Positions 32,598 through 44,367 of a DNA stretch of 64,000 nt are shown here, in pieces. Origin of the DNA: Clitopilus passeckerianus. Taxonomy: Eukaryota > Basidiomycota > Agaricomycetes > Agaricales > Entolomataceae. Made by a program: the position numbers and the translations under genes. The stretch covers positions 434,001 to 498,000 of the forward strand of contig CALYLX010000054.1 in assembly GCA_944990035.1 (NCBI GenBank), given 5' to 3'. Below the pieces are notes generated by a model, which had not been told where the DNA came from, made no database searches, and saw nothing but the letters and a program-made list of their open reading frames with translations. How positions within the stretch are numbered: the first letter of the stretch is position 1; each line of letters begins with the position of its first letter.

Positions 32598-33238
32598 TCA
32601 AAACGTCGGAGACCTATAACCTGTAGCTTCAAACACCTCTTCCCCGATCATATCTTCCGAAGGATTCACAGCCGGGTCATCCCACTTCGATTTGAAGAGA
32701 CATGTAGCCGGTTCTACAATCGCACCTTGCTCTTGCTCGGCGCCATTGACAGGTGGATGGAATTAGATCGTAACCAGAGGCGTTCTCGAGCCTTTTGCAT
32801 AGACGTAATACCTTCGATGCGTATTCATCAAGTAGGATTGAAGCCTGTGACCAAATTTGAAGACGTCGCCCAGGCTCAGAATCCTATATTTCAGACTCGG
32901 GAATTCTGTGTCATGAAGTATAATCTGGGCATCGTTGTCAGTGTAGACCCGTCTGTCGTCCTCCAAGAAGTGTAGGCAGAGGTTGCATGTTCCGGGTCGG
33001 AGAGGGCTTGCACGAGCGTAGACTTCTCTGCCGTCTTGGGAGGCTCCAAGCTTGAAAGATTTCGTTGCGGGATGGTACGGGTACGCATACTGAAAATGGT
33101 GTCAATGGGCAGCTATGGTCGTCGAGTTGGGGAAGAACATACCTTTACTCGTTCGTACAGAGCGGCACCAACGGGGTCTATTGGTAAGGGATTCGGCACT
33201 CCCGGGGTGAGGCTCTGTTTGGAGGCTGGATTCGACAT
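32598..33238 (-). pseudogene. Unknown protein family, copy C (premature stop)
   Basis: Exons 33238-33143 and 33089-32598 on the minus strand, with an intron of 53 nt (GTATGT...TTCAG). The N-terminus is longer than copy A (MSNPASKQSLTPGVPNPLPI...), then PVGAALYERVK before the intron as in copy A. The conserved core is present (FKLGASQDGREVYARA, TCNLCLHFLEDD, NTHRRYYVYAKGSRTPLVTI), but TAA at 32763-32765 follows directly where A and B have Ser. Downstream the frame stays open with family residues (GAIVEPAT, FKSKWDDPAVNPSED) to TGA at 32598, so this looks like one point change in a recently functional gene. Confidence 0.7.
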
Positions 33239-33699
33239 AATTTCTCGACTGGTGGAGCGGAAGAGAGCAACGAAATTAGGTTTCAACTTGTGGGTCCAGT
33301 AAGGCAGGCGTGCCCTGATATAATCCTCAGGCTATCCGGTATCCGACGTAATTGAGACTTGTTCGCCTTGAGTACATTTGTGGTTGAAGACGATTGAATA
33401 GACACATGAAATATGGAATACAGAGATGGTGGATTGCTATGGATCCGTGCATATGTAGGTTATAACCTCTTCGCCCGCCTCCTAGATGATCATGTGATGC
33501 AGCATGGATATGTGGCAGACGTTTGCTGACCTTGAGTTGACCGAGCTGGTGGTCCTGACATGAGCGGGAGCAGGCTCTGCAACTATCGCAGCTGCTCAAG
33601 GGCGTGCAGTATCCGAGGAACATGATGAACATAGACATGAATGGGAGTCCAGTTTTGTTCTTGTCCGTGCTTCTTTTATTTGCCTAGACGATTCGTTGC

Positions 33700-34700
33700 G
33701 TGAGTGTCTCTATACTCCAATAATTGGGGGAGCACCTTACCTCATCAAGTATTCCGTGACTCTTCATACCGAAGCAGCCTCGAGTAATGCGCTAGGTATC
33801 GTCGTCACCTCATATTCCCTTGCTGTGTTCCCATTTCACCAGCTCCGCATAACTGGGTTCTTGACGACGTGGAGGCCTGGATTCGCTGGCTATGCCGCCA
33901 GGAGGTGTTTGCAGTTATCCTGGAGGCGTGCTTGAGTAGGGTGCCAGGGCGGGGCACAAGCTTTCTCCCGAAAGGAACGTGGTCTAGAATCCACGGTCAT
34001 CAGCGGAGTTCGAGCTTCCTGGGGTTAACAACTGACCCTCGCCCTTCGGGGAGCATCCATTCTAAAGCTGAGATATCTTGCTTGAATTCTGGATGGCGGA
34101 TTATAAGAAGACGCCGTGTTGCTGGTATTGGCTGATGTTGACTGAAGTGCCGAAAATTCTCAGTATGATGGAAACGTCAAATGACAGCATCGGGAAGCCT
34201 GCACACGTTACTTGTGAGCTCATAAGCCCTTCAAGCCATGTGAAGAGGCTGACATACCTCCTAAACTCGATGGGTTTTGGCCATAGTGGGTAGAAGGGAC
34301 GTAGTCTGAAATCCGTGGTCGTCAGTTAGGGTGAGGGCTTCCTGTCATTAACAACTCACCTTCGTCCTCCGTAGACCACGAATTCTAAAGCTTGACATAT
34401 CTTCCTTGAATTCCGGGTCACGTATCACCAAAAGACGGTGTTTTGAGGATATGTTGGCCAATGCGTCGTAACCTCTCAGTATGGTGGAATGTCGAACAAC
34501 AGCCTCAGAAAGCCTAAACATGTCACTTGCGAGTTCAGATGCTTTAAGTCGTATGAAAAGGGTCACATACCTGCTGAACGCGATAGGTTCCCACATATCA
34601 TATCAGGAATTGAAAAGCCTGCGATTTTCAGGCGTTTGTGGCTCTTGCCACACGTTAACGAGCATACTCTGCCAGATCCGAGCTCCCCGTTGAACAAAAT
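33700..34700 (-). pseudogene. F-box-like gene remnants (two tandem pieces)
   Basis: On the minus strand, 34596-34348 reads RYVTLFIRLKASELASDMFRL, then RHSTILRGYDALANISSKHRLLVIRDPEFKEDMS, followed by a GTGAGTTG donor. 34290-34060 is a second, more broken copy (RLLIIRHPEFKQDIS). The same block occurs at about 42,960-42,470 and more weakly near 49,450-49,000. The leucine-rich, charged pattern resembles basidiomycete F-box proteins, but no F-box is visible. All copies carry stops. Confidence 0.35.
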
Positions 34701-34859
34701 TCGAGAGAAAGAGAAGGATGCGTTCCTGGGCGCCGTTGATGATGGTGGTCGATGTCACGGTGGGGAAATAATTTCCTTAGCCGCAGGGAGTGCACTTGAG
34801 TCGGGTCCCGTTGAGTTTGGTAGAGTACGAGCGAACCTAAGTGAAAAATAATTCCTCGA

Positions 34860-36870
34860 AGGTTGAGGAGTGAGCGTGAAAGTGAGAGATCAAGAATTGA
34901 TGGTGGCCTTTAGCCGAGACGCGCGACGCGTCTGAGGGAGGGAAAGGGAGAGACTGGAAAACTGAACGTAATAACACTCAACAAACTAATGCCCACTCTT
35001 TGTGGACGATGCTGGAGCTCTCTTTGAACTCAGTGCTGAAGTATTCTTGAGGTGTTCGAATGACGAACGAGCTTACACAGGCTGGGAGGTTGGGAAGAAG
35101 ATATAAATTGCAGGGAGAGGGGAAAAGGAGGGAAGTTGGGATTCGTGTGGTCGAAAGTACAAGTGTTTCGTATTTATAATGTCCAGAAACCAAAGGTACA
35201 CGTACTCTTGTGCCCTTGGACCCAAAATGATGTCATAATGTACAGAAATACGAAGAGGGAGCTCAAAAACGAGAGAGAAAGAATAACATACGAAAAAGGA
35301 AAAACCTTGACCGAATTCAGAAATACCTCCGGATGACGAGTTCTGGGGAATTGCTCGAGGCGATGGGAGTCGCGTAGGCATGCTGTTGCCCTAGCAGCAC
35401 CTTTTACGCGTCCTAGGACTCCCTTCAGCACTCTATCATCCCAGGTTCGTTTCACCTTCGATACCTCCAGACCCGATGTTACGAGGATGGAGTGGATACT
35501 CCATTGAGTTCTTTCCAGCGTCCAAAGTTCCAAAACTTTACAATATTTTTGCTTGTTTGTAATTGGTATTTCTCTAATTTCGATTGGTCCATAAACTCAT
35601 AATTTGCCTTTTATGGGTGCTTAAGTCTCGTGTGAATACATCACTAGGTTAAGTCGATTTCTTGATCCTTAGCTAATTTTTTATCTATACACAGTAATTT
35701 TCCTGTGATCATCAATCATTGCATCACCTCAATCCTTTCCTTTCGTCAACTACGGATGACTTCCAAGTTTCGGAGCGTATTCAAGCCATACGAGACTCCC
35801 CTTTGGTGGGTATTGTCTCTTCGAGTAAACCTGTGCCTTACCTCCTGACAGAGTACAACGCATTGTAATTTGGTACTCGCTACACTCGCCCTCACGTCGT
35901 TCTTTCCCGTCCCCTTCAGAAGACGGCCATTTCCATTGGAAGTCCTGCGATCTGGCGTCTTGGGACTTCTTCCCTGACCCAGATCGCTACTTAAACTGGT
36001 TTGTTCCATCATCTGATGATCAAGCACGACCCTCTCGATACCCGGTGTTTATTGAGAGGCTCAGGCAGTACCTCCGCCCCAATCTGCGTGGCAGATATCC
36101 AGAATGGGGTGTCCACGGTTCATTATAGGCCAGTGCTCGTTTTACTATACCTCTGTGGATGGATCCGCGAGCTATTGGCGTCATGTCAACCCGTACCAAC
36201 GTGCTTGACTTCAGTTGGCGTTCGTTGTCGCATAAACTGCATCCTGTTAAGTATGCTTTTTGGGGATACGCGGTTTATTACCCTGTCGTGCAGTGGGCTC
36301 GCCTGCTCATAGATATATGTTTACTACCTTGCCTGTAATTGTAGGTTGCCAAAACAATGCCAGGAGGGTGATGTTAACCCTGATGGTATATACCTCCACA
36401 GAAGAATGCCGATCTGCTTGTCACACTGGATATCCAGCTGGCGGTATGCCGGTCTTCATACGAAATGTGACATGTCCTAGCCAAATATTGAATTGCCGAG
36501 GATGATTACTAGACCAGAACCTGCATCTATGTGTCTAACCCCCAAAATCCAGCCAATGAACTGATCCCTAAAGGGTCTAACGCTGGTGATAGCGGCAGCC
36601 TCCATCCGAGTTTATGCCATGCCGGAACGGAAGTGGCCGCTCCATACAAGTCGGCTGTATATGTAATCAGCTACAGAATTGAAAAGAAATATACATATCG
36701 TTCGTTTCGAGAGTCCTTAACCATATCCTGCAAAGAATGCGATGCGGCTTACACGGTGGGATGGAAGACTTGACCATCCAAAAGCGCAGAATATAAGAAT
36801 GACGTGAATTGCGATCTTGAGGAGAAATACGAGATTTGCTGCGAATGCCGGGAAAGCTTGATGGTGCCGG
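34860..36870. other. Gene-poor stretch
   Basis: No supported gene. Short frames such as 36,260-36,505 (plus, Cys-rich tail STEECRSACHTGYPAGG) have no splice context or paralogue. Much of 34,900-35,750 is AT-rich. Confidence 0.35.
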
Positions 36871-36879
36871 GGAAATACC

Positions 36880-38110
36880 AATTTGCTGGTGAATGATCTT
36901 CTTCTGTGCAATCCCTATGTACGTCCGGAATCCCTTCCACAACGGTGGAAGTCTGCCCGACCTGCATGGCCCTTTGCGCTAAAGTTTGCCATTCAACGCC
37001 CAGGCTGGATGCCGGCTGCTTACATAACTGGTCCTTCCAAGGTTTGCGAAGTTGCGAACAGACCATGCTGCAGCAACATCCTCTTTGCCTCGATATAGGA
37101 GGTCCACCGAGAAGCCAATCTTTAAGCTCTAGGCTTTATATTGTAACTTGTGACTCCACAGCTAAGGTGGTCATCAAACTCGTCCTCATCTTCTCGTTAC
37201 CCTCGAACATGGGTCCAACAACGAGCCTTTTTTGGCTACCTCCGTTACTCCATACTCGGGCAGGAGCCAACTGTTGGCTTCTCTTTCATCCAGATTCAAG
37301 ACGGGCAAGAAACCGACAATCCACCACTTCCACCTGCAGCAGCAGGAGGTACTCCCCTCATACGTGAAATTGCCACTCCCTTATGTTTCGGTCACGCAGA
37401 TTCGATACTCCACCAAGAAATTGTACATGGCGTACCACCACGTTCGGAACATAAAGCATGAGCATCCGGCCATCCTCCAGCCTGTTTGCGGCCTTCTACA
37501 CTGGACAGAAACGCGACCTGACCATTATCGCCTGCAAGCCCTGACCCTAACATGGGCGTGGATACTGACCAGGTCGCCACTTCCACAGTTCCACCCCTAC
37601 CAGAAACGACACAGACAGTGAAGACCTGCAGCCTCGAGGATGGAGTCGTCCGGTTATACGGCGCGGTCATCGCTTGTATGTCTACCTTCGCACTTGTTTT
37701 AATGCCTGTCGATGATTATGACTCGGCCTCGTAGATGCATGCAAGTCAGTGTGGCCTTCGGTGGCGTCCCTGTTCTGGCTACATGAGGACTATGACCGAG
37801 AATACGTTTGTCGTCTGTCATTGCAGGAAAAACGATGATTCTTCTGGCAGTAGCTGATTGTAAGGTTTCGTTCCATAGGACTCGATGGTCACCTTGTTCG
37901 CCTGGGCGGTTCCCCTCATTTCAAGGCTCGATCAGGATTCAGGACGAATCCTGGGCTCCCTATCTCTTCCTGGTTTCCGCTCCCTAAGCTGGTGCTACTC
38001 GGCGGTGCTGGTACTGTGGTTTTGAGATTATTCGGAGGGTTGTCAATATAAATATGCGGGAGAGTAGGAGCGAGACTATGAGGAGAGGTTTTTGCGTAAT
38101 TAAGTACCTT
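36880..38110 (+). repeat. Unknown repeat family, copy R3
   Basis: Matches parts of R1 and R2: TTCCAAGGTTTGCGAAG near 37,035, a CAGCAGCAGGAGG block near 37,340, HYRLQALTLTWAW in translation near 37,525 (compare DYRRLQTLTLTSNMG near 27,870 and HRRLQTLTL near 12,670), and GCTGATTGTAAGGTTTCGTTCCATAGG near 37,855, the same intron-end block as 13,300. The longest coherent frame is 37,232-37,621 (129 codons). The gene family is unresolved. Confidence 0.4.
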
Positions 38111-38791
38111 CAAGATGTGTCCGTGGCCTCTCTATATATAATCCTTATCCTTAAATCATAGCTCCTTTATGAAGCACGACTCTGATTTATACAAGATGTT
38201 AGCGTACACGACAGGAATGAACCGTGTATATCATCAATCTATAGCCATTATAAGTACCGGTCGCCTGAATAAGCCTACAGATGCATTAAGGAGCCAACTT
38301 TTACTCCAATTTGCCAGACATCGAGAGACTACTTGCAGGAGACCTCCCGACTCCAGTATCTGACAAAATTGTTGCCTCAGGAGGAAGCGGCCACGGCTTT
38401 GACAAAAGCTATACTTCCCCGCCCTTGAGGCCAGCCTATTCGCAGTGTTTAACATCCCAAAATCCACGCTCTAATGAGGCACTAGCTACGGGTGTACGAT
38501 CCATAAGAAGCCCTGCAACGTAGACGGCGCTGAGCTTCTCAAGCATTGAACGACGCAGTACCAAACGCCAGGAACCAAGTCAGACAGCTTTTGAGCACGT
38601 CGGAAAGGTGCAATTAACGAATTCCACCGGGTATCTCACGTTCTAGGCGCGTCCACATCTCTGGCCACCGTGGTTTTGTAGGGAAAAGAATGATATTAAA
38701 ATTGTCAACAAGAAGTACGTTAGATGATCGAGAGAGGAACTCCCATCTTGAAAATAGTAGACAAAAAGGAGAAAAATGACATGGACAATGC

Positions 38792-39938
38792 CTAGAGGTA
38801 ATACTTCTCTGCGCTATCATGACCTCTCCCGAAGCCATGGCGAGCAAATTTAATATCTTCAAGATCAGATTCAATTTGCTCCGCGCTGGCGTCAGGTGCA
38901 GCACACTTCATCCACCTTTTCACCTCATCGTCTTGTTTCTTCTCCACTTGTTTCCTCTCCTCCTCTTTCTTCTTCTCCTCCTCCTGCTTCATCCGGGCCT
39001 CTTCATTGAAGGGACAGCTGAGGTCGAATGTCTCCAGCGGATCGTTGGAAATATTCGTGTTGTAGACCTTACAAACCCTCGCATCTCCATCGGCTTTACA
39101 GTCGTCCGCAGTTTTGCACTTGAGCCATTCCCAGGTGGTCTTCGCCGCTTCAGTGTGCTTGGATGCAACCCAGCACGAGCGGTCTGGGCAGCTCCATTTG
39201 CACCATCCGTTACTTAAGCACTCAGCCGTTCTATACCTGGGCGAGTGACGGGATTAGACAATGTCGAAATCGTTCAATGAATATCGCTTACGCTTTAACG
39301 GCGGATGGCTCAGGTTCCTCTGGTTCCTCCTCCATCCCGTCGTGGTGATGATATTCTTCGGGGCGATAATAGACTTCGGGGTGATAATAGTCTTTGACCG
39401 CCCTTTCGACCTCGTCGGGAGTGAGTTCAGGTTTGAAACATTTGATCGTCCTTCTTCGATTCTCCTCGTCCTTCTTTCGGTTCTCCTCGTCGATCGCAGC
39501 CTGGTGTTCGGGCGAAATCCATTGGCAATTGAGCGAGTACGGATAGCCCCACCCGTCCTTGCTAAAAATGTTCCAGCCGCTGTGCTTGCAGGAGGGGCCA
39601 TCAGTTATCGCATTTTCCTTGCAGTCATCTGCAGTCTTGCAATAAGACCATGCCCAACCGTAAACGAGGCGACCATCTCTGACCCTGTGTTCGCCGTGGG
39701 CAACCCAGCACCAGTCGTCCGGGCAGACCCACTGGCACGATCCGCGAACGCATTTGGCCTGTCTCTCTTTGGACGAGCTGCGACAAGATGAGAATCAGGG
39801 AGATCGCTTGGACCAAGTAATGGCGTACTAATCAGGAGCCGCATTTGCTGCAAGCTCGTTGGCGGTGACATGCGTGAACGTATCTCCAGCGATCACAAGC
39901 AGAGAAAGGAGGTTCAGAAAGTGAGCGTTGAGGATCAT
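38792..39938 (-). CDS. Secreted two-domain cysteine-rich protein, copy 1
   Basis: Three exons on the minus strand: 39938-39829, 39777-39292 and 39236-38792, with introns of 51 and 55 nt. The product is 346 aa. Residues 1-26 form a signal peptide (LNLLSLLVIAGDTFTHV). Two related eight-Cys domains follow: the first starts CVRGSCQWVCPDDWCWVA and continues with CKTADDC; the second starts CLSNGWCKWSCPDRSCWVA and again has CKTADDC. They are separated by a charged linker with ENRKKDEENRRRTIKCF and a His/Glu-rich HPEVYYRPEEYHHH stretch. A second charged helix (KQEEEKKKEEERKQVEKKQ) follows domain 2. The TATA box is at 40,012-40,018. I recognise no named family. Likely extracellular; function unknown. 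Confidence 0.75.
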
Positions 39939-40011
39939 AATCGAAGAGGATGAAGAGCGATGCTTGGTCTGGCGAATGCAGATACGGACTCTTAATGCTC
40001 AGCGATACTGT

Positions 40012-40018
40012 CTTTATA
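40012..40018 (-). promoter_or_regulatory. TATA box of the cysteine-rich gene, copy 1
   Basis: TATAAAG on the minus strand, about 74 nt before the ATG at 39938. CTATAAAGACA is conserved in the paralogue upstream of 46,100, so the promoter was duplicated with the gene. Confidence 0.55.
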
Positions 40019-40079
40019 GGCTTGAGCACGTACACCAAAGGGGAACACTCGCTTTACCGAGTTGAGAACTTGACCTTTT

Positions 40080-40620
40080 CGCTGACAGAGAATCAAAAAC
40101 CTCTCGAAGTTGCTTGTCGTTCTCAGATGCCTGTCAGAAAGTCCATTCAGATTACCGGATTTGTATGTGATATAGGGAAATTGACTGAATTTCTATTCGC
40201 CTTTCGAACGAGTAACGAGGATGCGAGCAGAAATCCGAAAGTATTGATCAATATAACTATTTCTTCGGGTTCATTCATCGTTACTCGACCGCGAGGGGTT
40301 CAAAGTAGCGAGGCCATTGGTCGATCTGATGCGTACTCAGAGGTTAACTGCCTTCCGGGTCGGAAAAGTGACAACGTGTGAGTTGTCACGGTTAGAAACA
40401 ATCGAGAAAGATGTCAAGGCCGAACGGCGCAAAGCCAGATATCCCGTAGTCTGAAGGATAAACGAAACGGTATATTGCCAAGCACCGCAAGGTCAATATG
40501 GACGCACCAAGTGCAAAACGCTACCACTTCGGTTGAACTCTATTGTCTATGCACCGGAAGTGAATCCGTTTGCATCCGCTGAATATCCCTGTAAACCGAA
40601 TATCCGATGATGCTCTTATT
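40080..40620. repeat. Upstream block shared with 48,220-48,720
   Basis: Shared words include CATTCAGATTAC, TATTGATCAATATAACTAT (TGTAACTAT in the other copy), AAAGCCAGATATCCCG.AGTCTGAAG and ACTTCGGTTGA.CTC. This is upstream sequence of the two cysteine-rich genes. In the second copy about 2 kb of other sequence (46.2-48.2 kb) separates the gene from this block. Confidence 0.5.
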
Positions 40621-40906
40621 CGCCCACATCGAAGATTTGTTCCTGCAAGCTATGGATCCGACACGTATTTGGAACGTCGGGGTGGCTGAAAATGCGGAGA
40701 GCTAGTACGACATGGATCAGAACAAGATCAGAAGCCTGACGAGGGCCTTATTCTAGAATTCACGAAACTCGCTTCCTTGTACGGACACGTATATCAGATC
40801 ACACGGAAGTACATACATAAATTCCCCTCATCTTTACCGAACGTATCCACCTCAGCCTCCCCGTTTAAATCCTCCATCTTCGTTGCCTACACCCACCCAT
40901 TGCACT

Positions 40907-41280
40907 ATGAAAGGATTCACCACCGCCTTGGGCCTCCTCACTGCTGTCGCTAGTAGCTTCCTCGCTGCGAATGGGAATGACACCCCTGCCAGTTGTGAGG
41001 CACCCTGTATACCAAAGGATGTCTCAGTCGACAGTGCCCCAGATGCCTTGTGAGTAATCAACCTCAGGTTCCGATTGTCTTTGACATTCACGTCAATTGT
41101 AGGACCAAAGCTATCTGCAAGGACCAGGCGACCTTCAAGGTGTTCGCTGAATGCGTAGAGAAGGAGTGTAAACTAGAGCCTACGGCTCCAGAGAAGGCTC
41201 ACTTGACTTGGGACAATGTGTGTACGGGTACTGGAGAGCCGGCACCCCCGGAGCCGGCAGCCAACCCTGCGAAGGCGTAA
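40907..41280 (+). CDS. Small secreted cysteine-rich protein
   Basis: Exons 40907-41049 and 41103-41280, with a 53-nt intron (GTGAGT...TGTAG). The product is 106 aa. Residues 1-20 form a signal peptide (MKGFTTALGLLTAVASSFLA). Six Cys follow: CEAPC, ICK, AECVEKEC and NVC; the C-terminus is Pro/Ala-rich (EPAPPEPAANPAKA). The spacing of the first five Cys recalls a reduced CFEM domain, but two of the eight CFEM cysteines are missing, so the assignment is weak. Size and composition are those of a secreted effector-like or wall-associated protein. Confidence 0.7.
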
Positions 41281-41914
41281 ATTGGTGTAGGAGGTACGAC
41301 ATTCCTTCATCTCGTTTTAAATTAATCTCAAAGTGATTGACCAACCTGCTGGATAGTTTTGCCTGTTTGCCGAACAAGAATCAGAGTGCTTTTTTCTCCT
41401 TGTTCACGTCTTAGTTATCCTCCTCGTGTACCGCCTGTATGAATGAAATCGGCCTAGTTCCTCTCACTAAGGTTATGCTGGCAGAGTGATGAGGTTCTTG
41501 ATGTTTTTAGCTTTCGCTTCCCGCCCGAAAGGTTTACGAAACGGCGAATATATTCCGAAAATAAGGATAACTGTGTATACCGAAGGTTCTTGAACAGAAC
41601 CCTAATGAAGACAAGTATGCTAGATAATTCACGGGAAGCACCAATGTAGGCATTGTAACCGTATAACAAGGAGAGCGCTTTCAGTTTGCATTCACAGAGG
41701 AAGGGATACGCACAAGTGACAGGATTGGTGACGAATTCGTAGTCGCTGGGCGACTAGTTGTATGCCGACAGTGCTTCGGCAGTGCACTATCTTGCACTAT
41801 AGACTGGTCGACGCCGGTGAGGACTCGATATCTGATCATTTGATGGCATTGTGCACACAGAACACCAGGTTACCGCCCGCACTCCATCGGGGACATTTGT
41901 AGCAAAATATTAAG

Positions 41915-42400
41915 CTAAATTGCTCCATCTACCAATTCCCGGTTTGCGGATGGATTACCTCTCTTGACCGTCACTGTGGCCTTCCCTGGAGAAAGAAGAA
42001 TCTGAGAATTGTTGTCACCCGTATTGATGGTGAAGGTTTGGGTCGAGCTGCCGACGGTCAAGGTAACCCTGGCTCGTAGCAGGGTACCCTAGAACGAAAT
42101 GTTGTTCAGCCAAGAGTTTAGATATCACTAGCAGGATACGCACAGATGAGAACTAATAACGGTCAGGAGGGCCCAGATCGTCCAGGCGGTGAAGTAATAG
42201 GCAGCCAGGTTGTACCATTCCGTGTGGGGGAAACCATCGGGCTAGATAACCGTCATGCTGAGCATCTTTCATGGGGCGACCCGTGCTGGAGCAAGTGGTT
42301 AGCTTTGTGGTTAGCTTTGTGGTATAGCAGATGGGGCGAAGTTCATAGTAGCGGGATCCACCATAGTCGTTCCTGAAGATTCTGAATCAGTCGTTGGAAG
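41915..42400 (-). pseudogene. Remn. resembling 3' end of a GH71 alpha-1,3-glucanase gene
   Basis: The minus-strand piece 42088-41915 reads RARVTLTVGSSTQTFTINTG, then SPGKATVTVKRG, and ends at TAG. An upstream piece (about 42,235-42,144) reads DGFPHTEWYNLAAYYFTAW and is followed by a GTGCGT donor. Farther up (about 42,385-42,330) lies FRNDYGGSRYYELR. These resemble the WNDYGESHY motif, the PHT.W region and the C-terminal beta domain of GH71 mutanases. The catalytic half is absent and the splice phase between the last two pieces does not keep the frame, so it is a decayed fragment. Confidence 0.45.
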
Positions 42401-42469
42401 TAGGTCGCGTATTGTAAAGGCGTACCAAGTCTCGCGATATGCTAGAGCAACCTCAAATCATGCACTCGA

Positions 42470-43260
42470 TATCGGCGTCGCCTCATATTTCCTTGTGGTG
42501 TTCCCATTTCACCGAGCGCCGCATAACAGGGGTTCTTCACGGCGTGGAGGTACGGACTCGCTGGATATATCGCTAGGAGATCTTTGTAGTTATGCTGGAG
42601 ATGTGTTTGAGTGAGCCACCAAAGCGAAGCACAAGCTTTTCGGGCGATGTAACGTGGTCTAAAATTCGCGGTGGTCAGCCAAGTGCAGCTTCCTGTGGTT
42701 AACAACTGACCTTCGCCCTCCAGAGACCGTTCACCCTAAAGCTTGAGATATCTTGCTTGACTTCTGGGTCACGGATTACGAAGAGACGCCTTTTGGGGAT
42801 GTTGCCAGATGTAGCCTGGTGTGCCGCAAACTCTCAGTATGGTGGAAACGTCAAATGGCGGCATCGGAGAGTCTAGGCGCGTTGCTTGTGAGTTGGAATG
42901 TTCTTTAAGCTGTACGAAAAGGTTGACATACCTGGTGAACGCGACGGGTTCCGATCATGTACCACAGGAGTCGTAGACAACCAGGGGGGGGGGGGGAACA
43001 TCGTGCTCTCGTGGCTCTTGGAAGCCAGCAATGTTCGTGCTTCTGCAGCACTCGCTACGTGCCAGCAGAAATAACCGTGTTAAGCTCCCGCCTCATTGGT
43101 CACCGAGTTTGAATGGAAGATGCGGTCCTGGCGTAGTTGATGGCTGTTGTGAGTCTGACCTGATCTGTTCTTCCAACGCCTCCCCTAGCATGAATGCCAA
43201 ATGCCATGCAGGATGGAGTCCTCACCATGGTTTGCGATTGATTCTATATAGAGGCCGGTG
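42470..43260 (-). pseudogene. F-box-like remnant, further copy
   Basis: Close to 33,800-34,290 over most of its length (TTCCCATTTCACC, GTTAACAACTGACC, GAGATATCTTGCTTGA.TTCTGG, CTCAGTATGGTGGAAACGTCAAATG). A run of 13 G lies at about 42,984-42,996. 43,090-43,200 matches 49,690-49,800 (CACCGAGTTTG, GGAAGATG.GGTCCTGGCG). No open gene. Confidence 0.35.
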
Positions 43261-44367
43261 ACTCTTAGATGTGAACATGTAAGGTCGGATTGGCCTAGTG
43301 GACAGCCTGAGTACGCTTGCCGTCCCAAATGACGTCATTTCCTTTGTACTTCCACCTCTTCTCGCAAGATTCTCGGATCTATCGCTTTTTCGCTCTGCAT
43401 ACCTCTTCCCAAAGACGCTGGCGAAACAGGAGAAATGCGAAGTCCCTTGAGTGCCTTCTTCTCTCATCGGTGAGGGTATCTGATGTTGAACGAAGGCGTA
43501 TATGTCGCAGCTTTGCGAGGAGAAGATGGTATATAGAGTATTATTATAGACAATGACAACAAAGGGTACGCTACATTGGGGAACTTCCCATCTTGAAAAC
43601 AACAGACAAAACGAAGGAAGGAAAAAGAAACATACATCGCTTACAGGTAATACCTCTCTCGAATATGTTGCCCGATGCCACCGAAAAGCCAGCCATACCT
43701 CATCAACAGAAGGTCAACTTCCATTTCTCTCTTGCTGGCGTCCGGTTCAACACACTTCATCCACCTCTTCAGCTCATCGGCTCGTTTCCTCTCCTCTTCA
43801 TCCTTCATCCAGGCCTCTTCATTGAAGGAACAGCTGAGTTCAAATGCCTCAAGCGGGTCGTTGGAAATACTCGTGTCGTTGCCCCTACAGGCCCTCGCAT
43901 CGCCATCGGCTTTACAGTCGTCTGCAACTTGAGCCATTCCCAGCTGATCTTCGCGTCTTCGGTACGCTTGGATGCAATCTGGCACGAGCGGTCTGGGCAG
44001 CTCCATTGGCACAATCCGTTACTTGAGCACTCAGCCTGGTATAATTACGGAATCAGTCAAGGCTGACATCGTTCAATGAATATCGCTTACGTTGTAACGC
44101 GGGGTGGCTTATATGACAATACATCGGGGTGATAATGGTCGTTAACGGCATGTTCGACCTCATTGGGTTTGAGTTCAGGATTGAAACATTTGATCGTCCT
44201 TCTTCGATTCTCCTCGTCCTTTTTTCGGTTCTCCTCTTCGGTAGCAGCTTCTTGCGCAGCTTGGTATTCGGGTGTAACCCATAGACAATTCCGCTCGTAC
44301 AGAGCGCCCAATGCGTGCTTACAGTACTTATTCCCATTGTCCCGGCAGTCATCCGCCGTCTTCCAAG

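Noticed and set aside
42984..42996. G13 run, and a similar G run near 10,243-10,255
   Set aside because: Could be a G-quadruplex or recombination site, but isolated single runs without further G tracts do not support it; homopolymer length is also error-prone.
43265..43320. tRNA-like A box (TTGGCCTAGTGGACAGCC) near 43,284
   Set aside because: No B box, no T-arm and no pairing 3' acceptor strand within 100 nt.
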